From Thermoleophilia bacterium (GTDB lineage: Bacteria; Actinomycetota; Thermoleophilia; Solirubrobacterales; 70-9): a stretch of DNA of 64,000 bases. The position numbers and the translations under genes were made by a program. The stretch lies in NCBI GenBank assembly GCA_016650125.1, contig JAENWT010000009.1, positions 52,775 to 116,774 on the forward strand. The letters are read 5' to 3'. Under the pieces are notes generated by a model, which saw nothing but the letters and a program-made list of their open reading frames with translations, had not been told where the DNA came from and ran no database searches. Within the stretch, counting starts at the first letter, position 1; every line of letters starts with the position of its first letter. This document shows positions 19,657 to 28,320 of the stretch, piece after piece.

Positions 19657-20007
19657 ATGATGATCGAACGAACCATTCCACTCGAAGCCCACGACGCCCT
19701 CGTCCTCGCGACAGCGCCTCTCTTGATGATCGGTCCCTACGTGCTGACCTTCAGCCCGGGTGTCGGCCTTGTCTCCTTCTTCCTCGGAGCCCTGCTAATG
19801 AGCGTCGCGCTCGCCGGCTCCACCCGCTCCCTACCGGTTTCAGCTCACGCGAGCTTCGACTTGGCTCTCGGAGTCACAATCTTCGCGATCGGAATCGCCG
19901 CCGGAATCTTCGGCGAGCCCGCGGTCGCAGCAATCTTCCTGGTTGGATTCGGCGCCGCTCACTTGGCACTTACCGCGGCAACGCGGTATAGCGCCCGCAG
20001 CGCATGA
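19657..20007 (+). CDS. Small four-helix membrane protein, SPW-repeat-like
   Basis: 116 residues with four hydrophobic segments arranged as two similar halves. The first runs from HDALVLATAPLLMIGPYVLTFSP, the second from HASFDLALGVTIFAIGIAAGIFG, and each is followed by a second helix. That internal duplication is like SPW-repeat membrane proteins, but the SPW tripeptide itself is absent. Function unknown. Translation starts at either of two adjacent ATGs behind CAGGA. A clear terminator follows at 20081, so it is monocistronic. Confidence 0.65.
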   Translation: MMIERTIPLEAHDALVLATAPLLMIGPYVLTFSPGVGLVSFFLGALLMSVALAGSTRSLPVSAHASFDLALGVTIFAIGIAAGIFGEPAVAAIFLVGFGAAHLALTAATRYSARSA

Positions 20008-20043
20008 AGAGTCCACCTACCTCCCACTGATCAAAAACATATA

Positions 20044-20060
20044 AGAGATCAATGATCTCT
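20044..20060. promoter_or_regulatory. 17-bp perfect palindrome
   Basis: AGAGATCA-A-TGATCTCT sits 36 nt after the membrane-protein stop and before the terminator. It could be an operator or a second hairpin; nothing else marks it. Confidence 0.35.
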
Positions 20061-20080
20061 CTCCTCCCTAAGTAACACCC

Positions 20081-20109
20081 GTAAGCCCCGCCTTCCCAGC
20101 GGGGCTTAC
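20081..20109 (+). terminator. Intrinsic terminator
   Basis: A perfect 11-bp stem (GTAAGCCCCGC / GCGGGGCTTAC) with a 7-nt loop, followed by ATCCTTTT, ends the 19657 transcript. Confidence 0.8.
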
Positions 20110-20124
20110 ATCCTTTTAAGACGC

Positions 20125-20173
20125 GGTTGGCGAGCGGCGCCCGGGAACTGCCTGCGCGGCGCCTGGACTGCGT
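20125..20173 (+). repeat. Dispersed 48-49-nt element, copy A
   Basis: It begins GGTTGGCGAGCGG and contains GGGAACTGCCTGCG and GGCGCCTGG. It is about 90% identical to the minus-strand copy at 36029-36076. It starts right after a terminator hairpin and a CTTTTAA tract. The surrounding stretch 20008-20307 contains no gene, only this element, the palindrome, the terminator and the inverted repeat. Confidence 0.7.
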
Positions 20174-20179
20174 TGGATG

Positions 20180-20233
20180 GGGGTTCTTTGCCGCGTATTG
20201 GTCCTATATGCACTGAACGCGGCAAAGAACCCC
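20180..20233 (+). repeat. 16-bp perfect inverted repeat in the recQ leader
   Basis: GGGGTTCTTTGCCGCG (20180-20195) and its exact complement (20218-20233) flank 22 nt. A transcript reaching recQ could form this hairpin 75 nt before the recQ start. No U-tract follows, so it is not an obvious terminator. Confidence 0.6.
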
Positions 20234-20307
20234 GGCTACATGGATCTCGCGGAAAACCGATACCGGGGCGAGAAATTGCCGTCGGGTCCTGTCTCTACTC
20301 TGTGCAA

Positions 20308-22350
20308 GTGAATTCCTTTTCTGATCAGGCCGAACTGCTTGCTTCCCGCCTCGAAGGCGAGGCGCTTGGTGGGACTCGTGATGGCGCCATCGATGGTGAC
20401 CTGAGTGCCCTGCGGCGCAGCTGGACCCAGCTCGAAGTGGCTGACCGGGAGTCGGTCGCTGATTCGACCGCGCGGATTGCGGCACTGGTCTCGGCCCGGC
20501 CGGCCGCCGCGGCTCCTGTCCCGGCCCTGCTCGACGATGAGACCGAGGCCACCCTGGCGCTTCAGGGACTCGAAGGGATCGAGCGGGACGAGCACATTCC
20601 GGTCCGGCTCTACGACGGCCCCCGGGACCCGGCCCAGTTGCTCAGCCACATGGGTTACTCCGAATTCCGTCCCGGTCAGGTCGAGGCGGTCCAGGCGGCG
20701 CTCAACGGCCGGGACTCGCTGATCGTGATGCCGACCGGTGGCGGCAAGAGCCTCTGTTACCAGCTGCCCGGGCTCGCCGGGACCGACCTGACCCTGGTGG
20801 TCAGTCCACTCATCGCCCTGATGGCCGACCAGGTCCGGCGCCTGAAGAAGGAGGGCCATCCCGCGGTCATGTTTGCCTCCGGCCTTTCCGACGAGGTCTC
20901 CCGTGCCTCATACGAAGGCGTGCGTGACGGATCGGCCCGGATCGCCTACTGCTCCCCGGAGCGCTTTGGTAATTCTTCCTTCCTCGACCTGATCGCAACG
21001 CGGAACGTCGACCTGCTGGCGATCGACGAAGCACACTGCCTTTCCGAGTGGGGCCACGACTTCCGGCCGGACTATCTGCGACTGCCCAAGGTGGCCGAAC
21101 GGCTGGGGCGCCCGCCAGTCATGGCCTGTACCGCCACCGCAACGCAGCAGGTGGCCGACGAGATCGCCCAGCGCATGGGTATGGACGGCCCCGAGCAGAT
21201 CCGCTCGGGTTTCGACCGCCCCAACCTCAGCTTCGACACGGTCGCGCTCGAAGGCACCGGTTCCAAGGCACGCAAGCAGGCGCTGCTCGAGCACTGCCTC
21301 AAGGATCCCGAGAACCGGCCGGCGATCGTCTACGCCGGAACGCGCAAAGACACCGAGGAACTCGGTGACGATCTTCGGGCACTCGGACTCGCCGCCGTTT
21401 CATACCACGCGGGCATGGCACCGGACGACCGCGCCTCGGCCCAGCACCGGTTCATGGAGGGTGACGCCGACGTCGTCGTCGCGACCAACGCTTTCGGCAT
21501 GGGCATCGACAAAGCCAACGTGCGCTCGGTCTGGCACTGGGCGATCCCTTCGAGCGTCGAGGCCTACTACCAGGAGGCCGGGCGCGCCGGGCGCGATGGC
21601 CTGCCCGCCAAGGCGGTCCTGCTGGCGATGCGTTCCGACCTCGGCCGGCTCGTCCGCTTCAATGAGCGCCGCAAAGTCGACCCGGGTGACGTGCTGAGCT
21701 ACATCGAATCGGTCCGGGGAATGACCAACGATGACGGGTCCGTAGTCATGGACGCGCCGCGGAACGACGAGCAGCGGATCCGTCTTGCGGTCGCCGAACG
21801 GGCAGGCGTGTTCGCGGTCGATCCGGCTCCCGGCAGCCGGCTTCTGGTCAAGATCAATCCTGACTTCGACCCCGGCGGCATTCCCGCCGCCTGCCGGGTC
21901 GCCCAGGACCGGGGCTGGCGGGCCTACCGGGCGGTCGAAGCCTTCAGCTTCTCCGACGCCTGCCGCCGGCGCCAGCTGCTCGACCACTTCGGCGACAGCA
22001 GCCCGACTGCCCCCACCGGCCGCTGCTGCGACGTCTGTGATCCCGAAAGCTGGATGCCGGATCCGGCCAGCCTCACCGTGCGCAAGTCGAGGTCGAGTCC
22101 GAAAAACGGGTCACCGCCCCCCGAACTCGCTCCCGAGGACGAGAAGATCTACGAGATCCTCCGCCAGTGGCGCCTCCAGGCCGCGGGTGACAAGCCGGCT
22201 TTCCACGTCGCCAGCAACCGGACGCTGACCGCGATCGCGACGGTCAAGCCGACCGATGAAGATTCTCTTCAGGAGATCTCAGGCGTAGGGCCGACTTTCA
22301 TGGAGAACCACGGCGCCGACGTTCTGCGGCTGGTCGGCGACAACGCCTGA
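20308..22350 (+). CDS. recQ: ATP-dependent DNA helicase RecQ
   Basis: About 680 residues from GTG 20308 (VNSFSDQAELLASRLEGE). An N-terminal helical extension of about 115 residues precedes the helicase core. The core has MPTGGGKSLCYQ (Walker A), AIDEAHCLSEWGHDFRP (DEAH), GFDRPNL, and QEAGRAGRDG (motif VI). A zinc cluster (CRRRQLLDHFGD ... CCDVCD) follows, and an HRDC-type domain ends the protein (EDEKIYEILRQWR to SGVGPTFMENHGADVL). It unwinds DNA 3' to 5' in recombination repair. The N-terminal extension is unusual, and start choice is uncertain because no strong ribosome-binding site is present. Confidence 0.93.
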   Translation: MNSFSDQAELLASRLEGEALGGTRDGAIDGDLSALRRSWTQLEVADRESVADSTARIAALVSARPAAAAPVPALLDDETEATLALQGLEGIERDEHIPVRLYDGPRDPAQLLSHMGYSEFRPGQVEAVQAALNGRDSLIVMPTGGGKSLCYQLPGLAGTDLTLVVSPLIALMADQVRRLKKEGHPAVMFASGLSDEVSRASYEGVRDGSARIAYCSPERFGNSSFLDLIATRNVDLLAIDEAHCLSEWGHDFRPDYLRLPKVAERLGRPPVMACTATATQQVADEIAQRMGMDGPEQIRSGFDRPNLSFDTVALEGTGSKARKQALLEHCLKDPENRPAIVYAGTRKDTEELGDDLRALGLAAVSYHAGMAPDDRASAQHRFMEGDADVVVATNAFGMGIDKANVRSVWHWAIPSSVEAYYQEAGRAGRDGLPAKAVLLAMRSDLGRLVRFNERRKVDPGDVLSYIESVRGMTNDDGSVVMDAPRNDEQRIRLAVAERAGVFAVDPAPGSRLLVKINPDFDPGGIPAACRVAQDRGWRAYRAVEAFSFSDACRRRQLLDHFGDSSPTAPTGRCCDVCDPESWMPDPASLTVRKSRSSPKNGSPPPELAPEDEKIYEILRQWRLQAAGDKPAFHVASNRTLTAIATVKPTDEDSLQEISGVGPTFMENHGADVLRLVGDNA

Positions 22351-22369
22351 CCGGAACGGCCCGGTTGGT

Positions 22370-24361
22370 TCAGGCGGGAACGAGACAGTCAGGTTTGTAG
22401 CGCCGCAGCTGCCAGGGCGGGAAGGCCTCGGTGACCGCATTGGCGATCGCCTGGGCGCGTGCTTCGTATCCGTCCGAAGTGAAATGGATGCCGTCCTCGA
22501 TGAACCATTCGTCCTTGACCTTCGACCTCCAGTCGTAGACGCGCATGTTCGAATACGACGGGCAGGCGGCCAGCAGGGCGTCGTCCCACTCCTTCATGTT
22601 GGCATCTGCGTAAGGGCCGGAAGGCACCTGTGACTTGACGTTGATCCACAGGGCGGGTTCGTCGCCGATCACCGACATCATGCGTTCAATGCGGGCAGCA
22701 GAGTCGATCGTGGAACCGACGGCCTGGTTGGCCGTGTCATTGGTGCCCATGCCGAGGATCCAGCAGCCGTCAAAACCGCCGTCCTTGATCGCCTGGGCGG
22801 CATCTTCGGCGTTCGGCTGGCCGTCGACCCGTTCGTAGATCGAACGGGCGCCCGAAATGTCGATGTGCTGGTCGGTCGCGCCGATCGCTTCGAGGCGTCC
22901 ACCGAGCTGGTCGGCGGGATCCGGCAGGTAGTCCGGAGAGACAAGTCCGACCGAGGTCGAATCGCCGATGTAGGCGACCGAAGTGCACTCGGTGTCGGTC
23001 GGTTCGGTCGGCTCCGTGGTTCCCGACTTCGTGGTGACCACGGGCGGAGCCTCGGTCAGCAGGGCCTTGGGCGGGTCGGCCGCGGTCGATTCGTAGGCGA
23101 GTGGCGCCACCGGCTTCGACGGCGAGAGGCCGAACAGTCCGGCCAGGGTGATCAGCAGGAACAGGGCTACAAAAGCGCCGATCGCGCCGGTTCGGGATTG
23201 CCAGTGTGGGCGCCAGCCGTCTCGCCATCGCTGGATGAGCTTGCCGATCGCACCCTGCCTGACCGGGTCCTCGAGGAAGGTCCAGGAGAGGGCCGAGATC
23301 CCGAAGATCGCCACGACCTGGATCGTGCCGCGCACCGGGCTGAAGCCGTCCTGGAGAGGCGGCGTCGTCAGGGCGATGATCGGTAGCTGCCAGAGGTAGA
23401 TCGCGTACGAGCGCACGCCGATCCAACGCAGCGGCGCACAGCCGATGATCGGGCCGAGCCGGGATGCCGGATGGGCCATCACGGCGACCAGGGCCACCGT
23501 CGCCAGCGAGAGCAGGACCAGGCCCCCGCGGTAGAGGAAGGACGAATACTGGTCGGTCTGCCAGATCAGGATCGCGATGATGATCAGCGAAACCACTCCG
23601 ACTATGTCGAGCTGATTCTTCAGCTTGCTGGTGACCCGGCTGTCGAGCCGGCGGCTCGGCCAGACCATGGCCACGGCGGCACCCAGCAGCAGCCCGAAGG
23701 CCCTCGTGTCGGTGCCTTCGTAGATCCGGGTCATGTCGAAGCCCGGCTTGTAGAGCACCGCCATCAGGATCACCGAGACCAGGGCGAGGCCGAGTGTGAC
23801 CGCGGCGAGCCGCGGCCGCAGGCGCTGCCGCGTGGACCGGGCCGTGCCGACGCCGGGCGGCACGAACTTGAGTCCGATCAGCAGGATGAACGGCCAGATG
23901 ATGTAGAACTGCTCCTCGATCGCCAGTGACCAGAGGTGGCCGAGTGGTGACACCGGCCCGAAGCGGTCGAAGTAGGACACGTCCTGGAAGATCACCCACC
24001 AGTTGCTGGTGAAGAACGTTGAAGACAGGACCAGTCCCCGCAGGTTGTCCATCTGCCCGGGGTCGCCGATCCAGACCCAGACGGTGACGATCACCAGCAT
24101 CGAGAACAGGGCCGGCAAGAGGCGCCGGGCGCGGGCCAGCCAGAATTTGCTCAGCTTGAGCCGGCGCCCAGTCCAGGCCTCGAGCAGGATGTCGGTAATC
24201 AGGTAACCGCTGAGCGTGAAGAAGATGCCGACGCCGAGCAGGCCTCCGGGGACGAAGCCGACGTTCAGGTGGTAGAGGACCACCGCAATCACCGCGATCG
24301 CCCTGAGGCCGTCGAGGCCAGGCATGTAACGCTGCCCGGTTCTCCCTACTGGTTCAGGCAC
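22370..24361 (-). CDS. Acyltransferase-3 (OafA/YrhL-like) membrane protein with C-terminal SGNH domain
   Basis: 663 residues. The N-terminal acyltransferase-3 domain has about 10-11 membrane helices and the signature GLDGLRAIAVIAVVLYHL with the catalytic His. It continues with GVGIFFTLSGYLIT. After the last helix (about residue 405) comes an extracytoplasmic SGNH hydrolase domain with GDSTSVG, GMGTNDT and DGIHFTSDGY (Asp-His). Such proteins O-acetylate cell-wall or exported glycans. It begins 6 nt after the dxs stop and may be co-transcribed. The stop is 19 nt from the convergent recQ stop. Confidence 0.92.
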   Translation of the reverse strand: MPEPVGRTGQRYMPGLDGLRAIAVIAVVLYHLNVGFVPGGLLGVGIFFTLSGYLITDILLEAWTGRRLKLSKFWLARARRLLPALFSMLVIVTVWVWIGDPGQMDNLRGLVLSSTFFTSNWWVIFQDVSYFDRFGPVSPLGHLWSLAIEEQFYIIWPFILLIGLKFVPPGVGTARSTRQRLRPRLAAVTLGLALVSVILMAVLYKPGFDMTRIYEGTDTRAFGLLLGAAVAMVWPSRRLDSRVTSKLKNQLDIVGVVSLIIIAILIWQTDQYSSFLYRGGLVLLSLATVALVAVMAHPASRLGPIIGCAPLRWIGVRSYAIYLWQLPIIALTTPPLQDGFSPVRGTIQVVAIFGISALSWTFLEDPVRQGAIGKLIQRWRDGWRPHWQSRTGAIGAFVALFLLITLAGLFGLSPSKPVAPLAYESTAADPPKALLTEAPPVVTTKSGTTEPTEPTDTECTSVAYIGDSTSVGLVSPDYLPDPADQLGGRLEAIGATDQHIDISGARSIYERVDGQPNAEDAAQAIKDGGFDGCWILGMGTNDTANQAVGSTIDSAARIERMMSVIGDEPALWINVKSQVPSGPYADANMKEWDDALLAACPSYSNMRVYDWRSKVKDEWFIEDGIHFTSDGYEARAQAIANAVTEAFPPWQLRRYKPDCLVPA

Positions 24362-24367
24362 GGGGTG

Positions 24368-26389
24368 TCAGCGGGTCAGCTCGGCCGAGGAATCGATCAC
24401 GCTCAGGATCCGGGCCGACACTGCATCCGCGGTCAGACCGACTTCTTCGAGCAGCAGCCCGGGCTTGCCGTGTGTGACGTAACGATCGGGCAGGCCGATC
24501 CTGAGCACCCGGGCGCGACCACCGGGATTCGGGAAGTTGTCTTCGAGGTACTCGAGCACGGCCGAACCGAAACCGCCCTGCAGCACGCCTTCTTCGATGG
24601 TGACGATCAGGTCGTGGCCGATCGCCAGGCGCTCGATCAACTCGGCGTCGAGCGGCTTCACGAAGCGCGCGTCGGCGACGGTCGGCCTGACCCCCTGCTG
24701 CTCGAGCTGATCAGCCGCTTCGAGTGCGATCCCGACGCCGCTGCCATAACCGATCAGGGCGATCCGCTCGCCGTTCCTGAGGGTCTCGCCGGTGCCGATA
24801 GGAATGTTCTCGGGCTCGGCCGGAAGCTCGACTCCGGCGGCAGCCCCTCGCGGGTAGCGCAGCGCGGCAGGGCCGTCGTGGCTGATCGCCGTGTGAAGCA
24901 TGTGGACCAGCATCGCTTCGTCCCGTGGCGCCATCACGACCACGTTCGGAAGCGGCCGGAAGTAAGCGATGTCGAAGACTCCGTGGTGGGTCGGGCCGTC
25001 GTCGCCGACCAGTCCGGCCCGGTCCATGGCAAAAGTCACGTCGAGCTTCTGCAGGCAGACATCGTGGACGATCTGGTCGTAGGCCCGCTGGAGGAAGGTC
25101 GAGTAGATCGCGCAGACCGGCTTGCCACCCTGGAGCGCGATGCCGCCGGCCATCAGCACGGCGTTCTGCTCGGCGATGCCGACGTCGTAGTACTGCCCGG
25201 GGCGCTCGTCGGCCAGCTGCTGCAGTCCGGCACCACCGGCCATCGCGGCGGTGATCCCGATCACCCGGGGGTCGGCCTCCGCCTCCTTGACCATGGCGCC
25301 GGAGAAGACCTGGGTGTACTGCGGCGGCGCCGCCTTGGGCACGGGCTTCTCGAGGATCTCGGGTGCGATCGACGCCGGTGCGTCGGACTCCTGGATCGGC
25401 ACGAGCTTCGGCTTGCTAGCGGGGGCGCCGTTGACGATCGAACCGGGCTTCGCCGCGTGCCAGGTCTCCATTCCGGAGAGGCCGCCCTCTTCGGCCGGGG
25501 CGAATCCGCGGCCCTTGACCGTGTGGACGTGGACGACCACCGGACGGTCGGCGGCGAAGGCCTCGTTCAGGGCTCGCCGCACGGCACCGACGTCGTGGCC
25601 GTCGATCACGCCCATGTAAGCGAGGTCGAGTTCCTCGAAGAGCAGTCCCGGCGCCCAGTAGGCCTTGATCGCCGACTTGAGTTCAGGCCCGAGGCGTTCG
25701 ATGCGTTTGCCGAGGCCGAGTGGCAACTTGGTCAGCCGGTCTTCGACCTCTTCCCGCGCATGGAAGAGTCCGGGCCTCAGCCGGGCCCGCTGGAAGTAGC
25801 TGGAGAGCGCGCCGACGTTGGGCGAGATCGACATGCCGTTGTCGTTCAGCAGGATCACCATCGGAGTGCCGAGCCCGCCGGCCGCGTGCATCGCCTCGTA
25901 GGCGACACCGCCGGTCAGGGCGCCGTCGCCGATCACGGCGACGACCCGTCCGTCCTCGCCGATGCCCTTGCGCATCGCCTCCTTGAGCCCGACTCCGTAC
26001 GAGATCGACGTGGACGCATGGCCGGCGCCCATGATGTCGTGCTCGGATTCCGGGATCGAGCAGAACGGCGCGAGGCCTTCGTACTGGCGGATCGTCGGCA
26101 GCTCGTCGCGGCGGCCGGTGAGGATCTTGTGCGGGTAGGCCTGGTGGCCGACATCCCAGAGGATCTTGTCGCGCGGCGAGTCGAGGACGCTGTGAAGGGC
26201 GACGGCGATCTCACAGGTCCCAAGGTTGGCACCGAAGTGCCCGCCGATCTCCCCGATCACATCGATTATGTAAGTGCGCACCTCTTCGGCGACGCCCTGG
26301 AGCTCCGCATCGGAAAGGCCATGGAGGTCAGCCGGGCCGTCGATGCCCGAGAGCAACGACGTCTTTGTTATTTCTGGTTCCTGGCTCAC
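24368..26389 (-). CDS. dxs: 1-deoxy-D-xylulose-5-phosphate synthase
   Basis: A 673-residue thiamine-diphosphate enzyme, first step of the MEP isoprenoid pathway (pyruvate plus glyceraldehyde-3-phosphate to DXP). The ThDP motif GDGALTGGVAYEAMHAAG...NDN is present, along with the N-terminal DVGHQAYPHKILTGR and the transketolase-type DRAGLVGDDGPTHHG. It follows ispA with a 4-nt overlap, so the two isoprenoid steps are translationally coupled. Confidence 0.97.
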   Translation of the reverse strand: MSQEPEITKTSLLSGIDGPADLHGLSDAELQGVAEEVRTYIIDVIGEIGGHFGANLGTCEIAVALHSVLDSPRDKILWDVGHQAYPHKILTGRRDELPTIRQYEGLAPFCSIPESEHDIMGAGHASTSISYGVGLKEAMRKGIGEDGRVVAVIGDGALTGGVAYEAMHAAGGLGTPMVILLNDNGMSISPNVGALSSYFQRARLRPGLFHAREEVEDRLTKLPLGLGKRIERLGPELKSAIKAYWAPGLLFEELDLAYMGVIDGHDVGAVRRALNEAFAADRPVVVHVHTVKGRGFAPAEEGGLSGMETWHAAKPGSIVNGAPASKPKLVPIQESDAPASIAPEILEKPVPKAAPPQYTQVFSGAMVKEAEADPRVIGITAAMAGGAGLQQLADERPGQYYDVGIAEQNAVLMAGGIALQGGKPVCAIYSTFLQRAYDQIVHDVCLQKLDVTFAMDRAGLVGDDGPTHHGVFDIAYFRPLPNVVVMAPRDEAMLVHMLHTAISHDGPAALRYPRGAAAGVELPAEPENIPIGTGETLRNGERIALIGYGSGVGIALEAADQLEQQGVRPTVADARFVKPLDAELIERLAIGHDLIVTIEEGVLQGGFGSAVLEYLEDNFPNPGGRARVLRIGLPDRYVTHGKPGLLLEEVGLTADAVSARILSVIDSSAELTR

Positions 26390-27249
26390 TGTTCTCTCAT
26401 GTAAATGTAATCGGCGACCCGTCTCAGGTAATCGGTCTCACCATCAACGGCGGCCAGCGCCGAAAGAGCCTGCTCGTGGGACTGGCTGGCCAGGCTCTTC
26501 GCCTCTTGCAAACCATAAAGGCTCACGTACGTCACCTTGCCATGGCGTTCGTCACTGCCCTGCGGTTTGCCCAGCTCGACGTCGGTCCCGGTGACGTCGA
26601 GGATGTCGTCGACGATCTGGAAAAGGATCCCGAGCTCGGCCGCAAACTGCTGGTAGGGCGCCCGCTCCTCGACCGCCACGCCGCCGTAGGCCAGGGCCGT
26701 CTCGACGCTGACCCGAATCAGCCGGCCGGTCTTCAGCGAATGGAGGTGGCGCAGCCCGTCACGGTCGAGGTCGGTCGCGGTCACGTCCACGTACTGCCCG
26801 CCGACCATGCCTTCGACCCCGGTAGCGCTGGCCAGGAGCTGAACTGCCTCGAGCACGCGGGCCGGATCACTCTGCACGGAGGCCATCAATCGCACCGCCT
26901 CGGCAAAAAGCCCGTCGCCGGCCAGGATCGCGACCGCCTCCCCGTATTTGATGTGGGAAGTCGGCTGGCCGCGGCGAAGGTCGTCGTCATCCATCGCCGG
27001 CAGGTCGTCGTGGACCAGCGAGTAGGTGTGGACCATTTCGAGCGACGCGGCAAGTCCGAGGTACGGCTCGATCTCGTCGCCGAGCGAACGCGCGGTCGCG
27101 AGGCAGAGCACCGGCCGGATGCGCTTGCCGCCGGCCAGAAGCGAGTAACGCATTGAATCGTCGAGCCCTGCGGTGGCGGCTTCGGTCGAAAAGTGAATCG
27201 TTGCCAGGTGCTGGTCTACCGCTTCCCGAAGGTCGTCCGGATAACTCAC
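26386..27249 (-). CDS. ispA: Polyprenyl synthetase (geranyl/farnesyl diphosphate synthase type)
   Basis: A 287-residue trans-prenyltransferase with the first Asp-rich motif DDLPAMDDDDLRRGQPT and the second motif VDDILDVTG. YSLVHDDLP is preceded by bulky residues consistent with a short-chain (C15-C20) product, though product length cannot be fixed from sequence. GTG start, with a GTGA overlap to the upstream small gene. It feeds on IPP/DMAPP made via the neighbouring dxs. Confidence 0.93.
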   Translation of the reverse strand: MSYPDDLREAVDQHLATIHFSTEAATAGLDDSMRYSLLAGGKRIRPVLCLATARSLGDEIEPYLGLAASLEMVHTYSLVHDDLPAMDDDDLRRGQPTSHIKYGEAVAILAGDGLFAEAVRLMASVQSDPARVLEAVQLLASATGVEGMVGGQYVDVTATDLDRDGLRHLHSLKTGRLIRVSVETALAYGGVAVEERAPYQQFAAELGILFQIVDDILDVTGTDVELGKPQGSDERHGKVTYVSLYGLQEAKSLASQSHEQALSALAAVDGETDYLRRVADYIYMREQ

Positions 27250-27419
27250 CTGTCCTGCTCCAGGCGGTCGACCGCCTCGGCTGCTCCCCGTGCGGCTTCG
27301 TCCGTCAGCTCGGCCGCTTCGGCCGCGAGCCGGCCGGCGTCGGTGTCGGACACGTCCGGGTCCTCGAGGCTCACCGTGATCTGGCGGAGCCGGTCGCGGA
27401 TCTCCTCGAGCCTGCTCAA
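27246..27419 (-). CDS. Small helical protein in the XseB position
   Basis: Only 57 residues starting at TTG 27419, read as (M)SRLEEIRDRLRQITV and ending DRLEQDR. Its heptad-like pattern of Leu/Ala suggests a two-helix coiled coil. That and its place between nusB and a prenyl synthetase fit exonuclease VII small subunit XseB (usually 60-80 residues). No xseA is adjacent, so the assignment rests mainly on context. TTGA overlap with nusB and GTGA overlap with ispA show tight coupling. Confidence 0.5.
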   Translation of the reverse strand: MSRLEEIRDRLRQITVSLEDPDVSDTDAGRLAAEAAELTDEAARGAAEAVDRLEQDR

Positions 27420-27799
27420 CGGACGTCGGCCTCCATCGCTTTCGCCGCCGATCCGAGGATGCCGTTGACGAATCCCGGCGCCTCGGCGCCGCTGTACTTC
27501 TTCGCGGTCTCGACCGCTTCGTCGATCGCCACCTCGAAAGGCACGTCGTCGCGATAATTCATCTCGAAGAGCGCCACCCGCATGATGTTCTTCTCCAGCG
27601 GCGCGATCCGGCTGATGTCCCAGCCCTTTGCGTACTCGGAGATCACTTCGTCGAGCTCGGCACGGTGCGCCTCCACCCCTTCGGCCAGTTCCTTCGTGAA
27701 AGGACGGGCCTCGGCCAGGAGGGTTGAGAGGGGCCGGTCGGTCACGTCCTGCTGATAACAGGCGAAAACCGCATCCCGGCGCTGTTGAGAACGACGCAT
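27416..27799 (-). CDS. nusB: Transcription antitermination factor NusB
   Basis: A 127-residue all-helical protein beginning MRRSQQRRDAVFACYQQDV. It has the typical DISRIAPLEKNIMRVALFEM and late VAIDEAVETAKKYSGAEAPGFVNGILG motifs of NusB. It binds BoxA RNA with NusE (S10) for rRNA antitermination. The ATG at 27799 is selected because the family N-terminus begins there; it lies 34 nt behind the yjbQ stop. Confidence 0.95.
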   Translation of the reverse strand: MRRSQQRRDAVFACYQQDVTDRPLSTLLAEARPFTKELAEGVEAHRAELDEVISEYAKGWDISRIAPLEKNIMRVALFEMNYRDDVPFEVAIDEAVETAKKYSGAEAPGFVNGILGSAAKAMEADVR

Positions 27800-27833
27800 C
27801 GGTGGAGGATATTGGTTACGAGCGGGCCGGACT

Positions 27834-28259
27834 TTAGGGCTTCTGGCCCCAGACCGTCGCCGTGATCGAGCGTGGTCCGCCCTGATCGCGGTGCTCGCAC
27901 AGATATATGCCCTGCCACGTACCCAGGTGGAGGCAGCCACCGCTGATCGGCAGGGTGAGATCGAAGCCGGTGAGGGTCGCCTTGGCGTGGGCCGGCATGT
28001 CGTCGGCACCCTCCAGCGTGTGGGTCCAGGGGAAGTCCTCAGGCACGGTGTCGTCAATCCAGGTGCGCAGGTCCTCGCGTACTTCCGGCGACGCGTTCTC
28101 GTTGAGCGAGAGCGAGGCCGAGGTATGGCGAATCATCAGGTGGACCAGTCCCGGCGAGAACCACTTCAGCTCGGGGACTGCCGCCACGACTTCCGCGGTG
28201 ACCAGATGGAAACCCCGGGGACGGGGCTCGAACGTGAAGTCGCGTTGATGTATGTCCAC
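27834..28259 (-). CDS. yjbQ: YjbQ family protein (UPF0047, secondary thiamine-phosphate synthase annotation)
   Basis: 141 residues with HLMIRHTSASLSLNENASPEV, the ISGGCLHLGTWQGIYLCEHRD motif and conserved His residues of the UPF0047 fold. Some members can replace thiamine phosphate synthase weakly; the true role is unclear. GTG start. It lies between efp and nusB. Confidence 0.9.
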   Translation of the reverse strand: MDIHQRDFTFEPRPRGFHLVTAEVVAAVPELKWFSPGLVHLMIRHTSASLSLNENASPEVREDLRTWIDDTVPEDFPWTHTLEGADDMPAHAKATLTGFDLTLPISGGCLHLGTWQGIYLCEHRDQGGPRSITATVWGQKP

Positions 28260-28320
28260 GACGCCAACCTACCCGGGTCCGTCGCGATTCATTCAGCCGC
28301 GGGGCGGCCGGAACCGGCCG

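Noticed and set aside
24269..26404. Long plus-strand frame opposite dxs
   Set aside because: It is antisense to dxs and arises from high GC; no family pattern.
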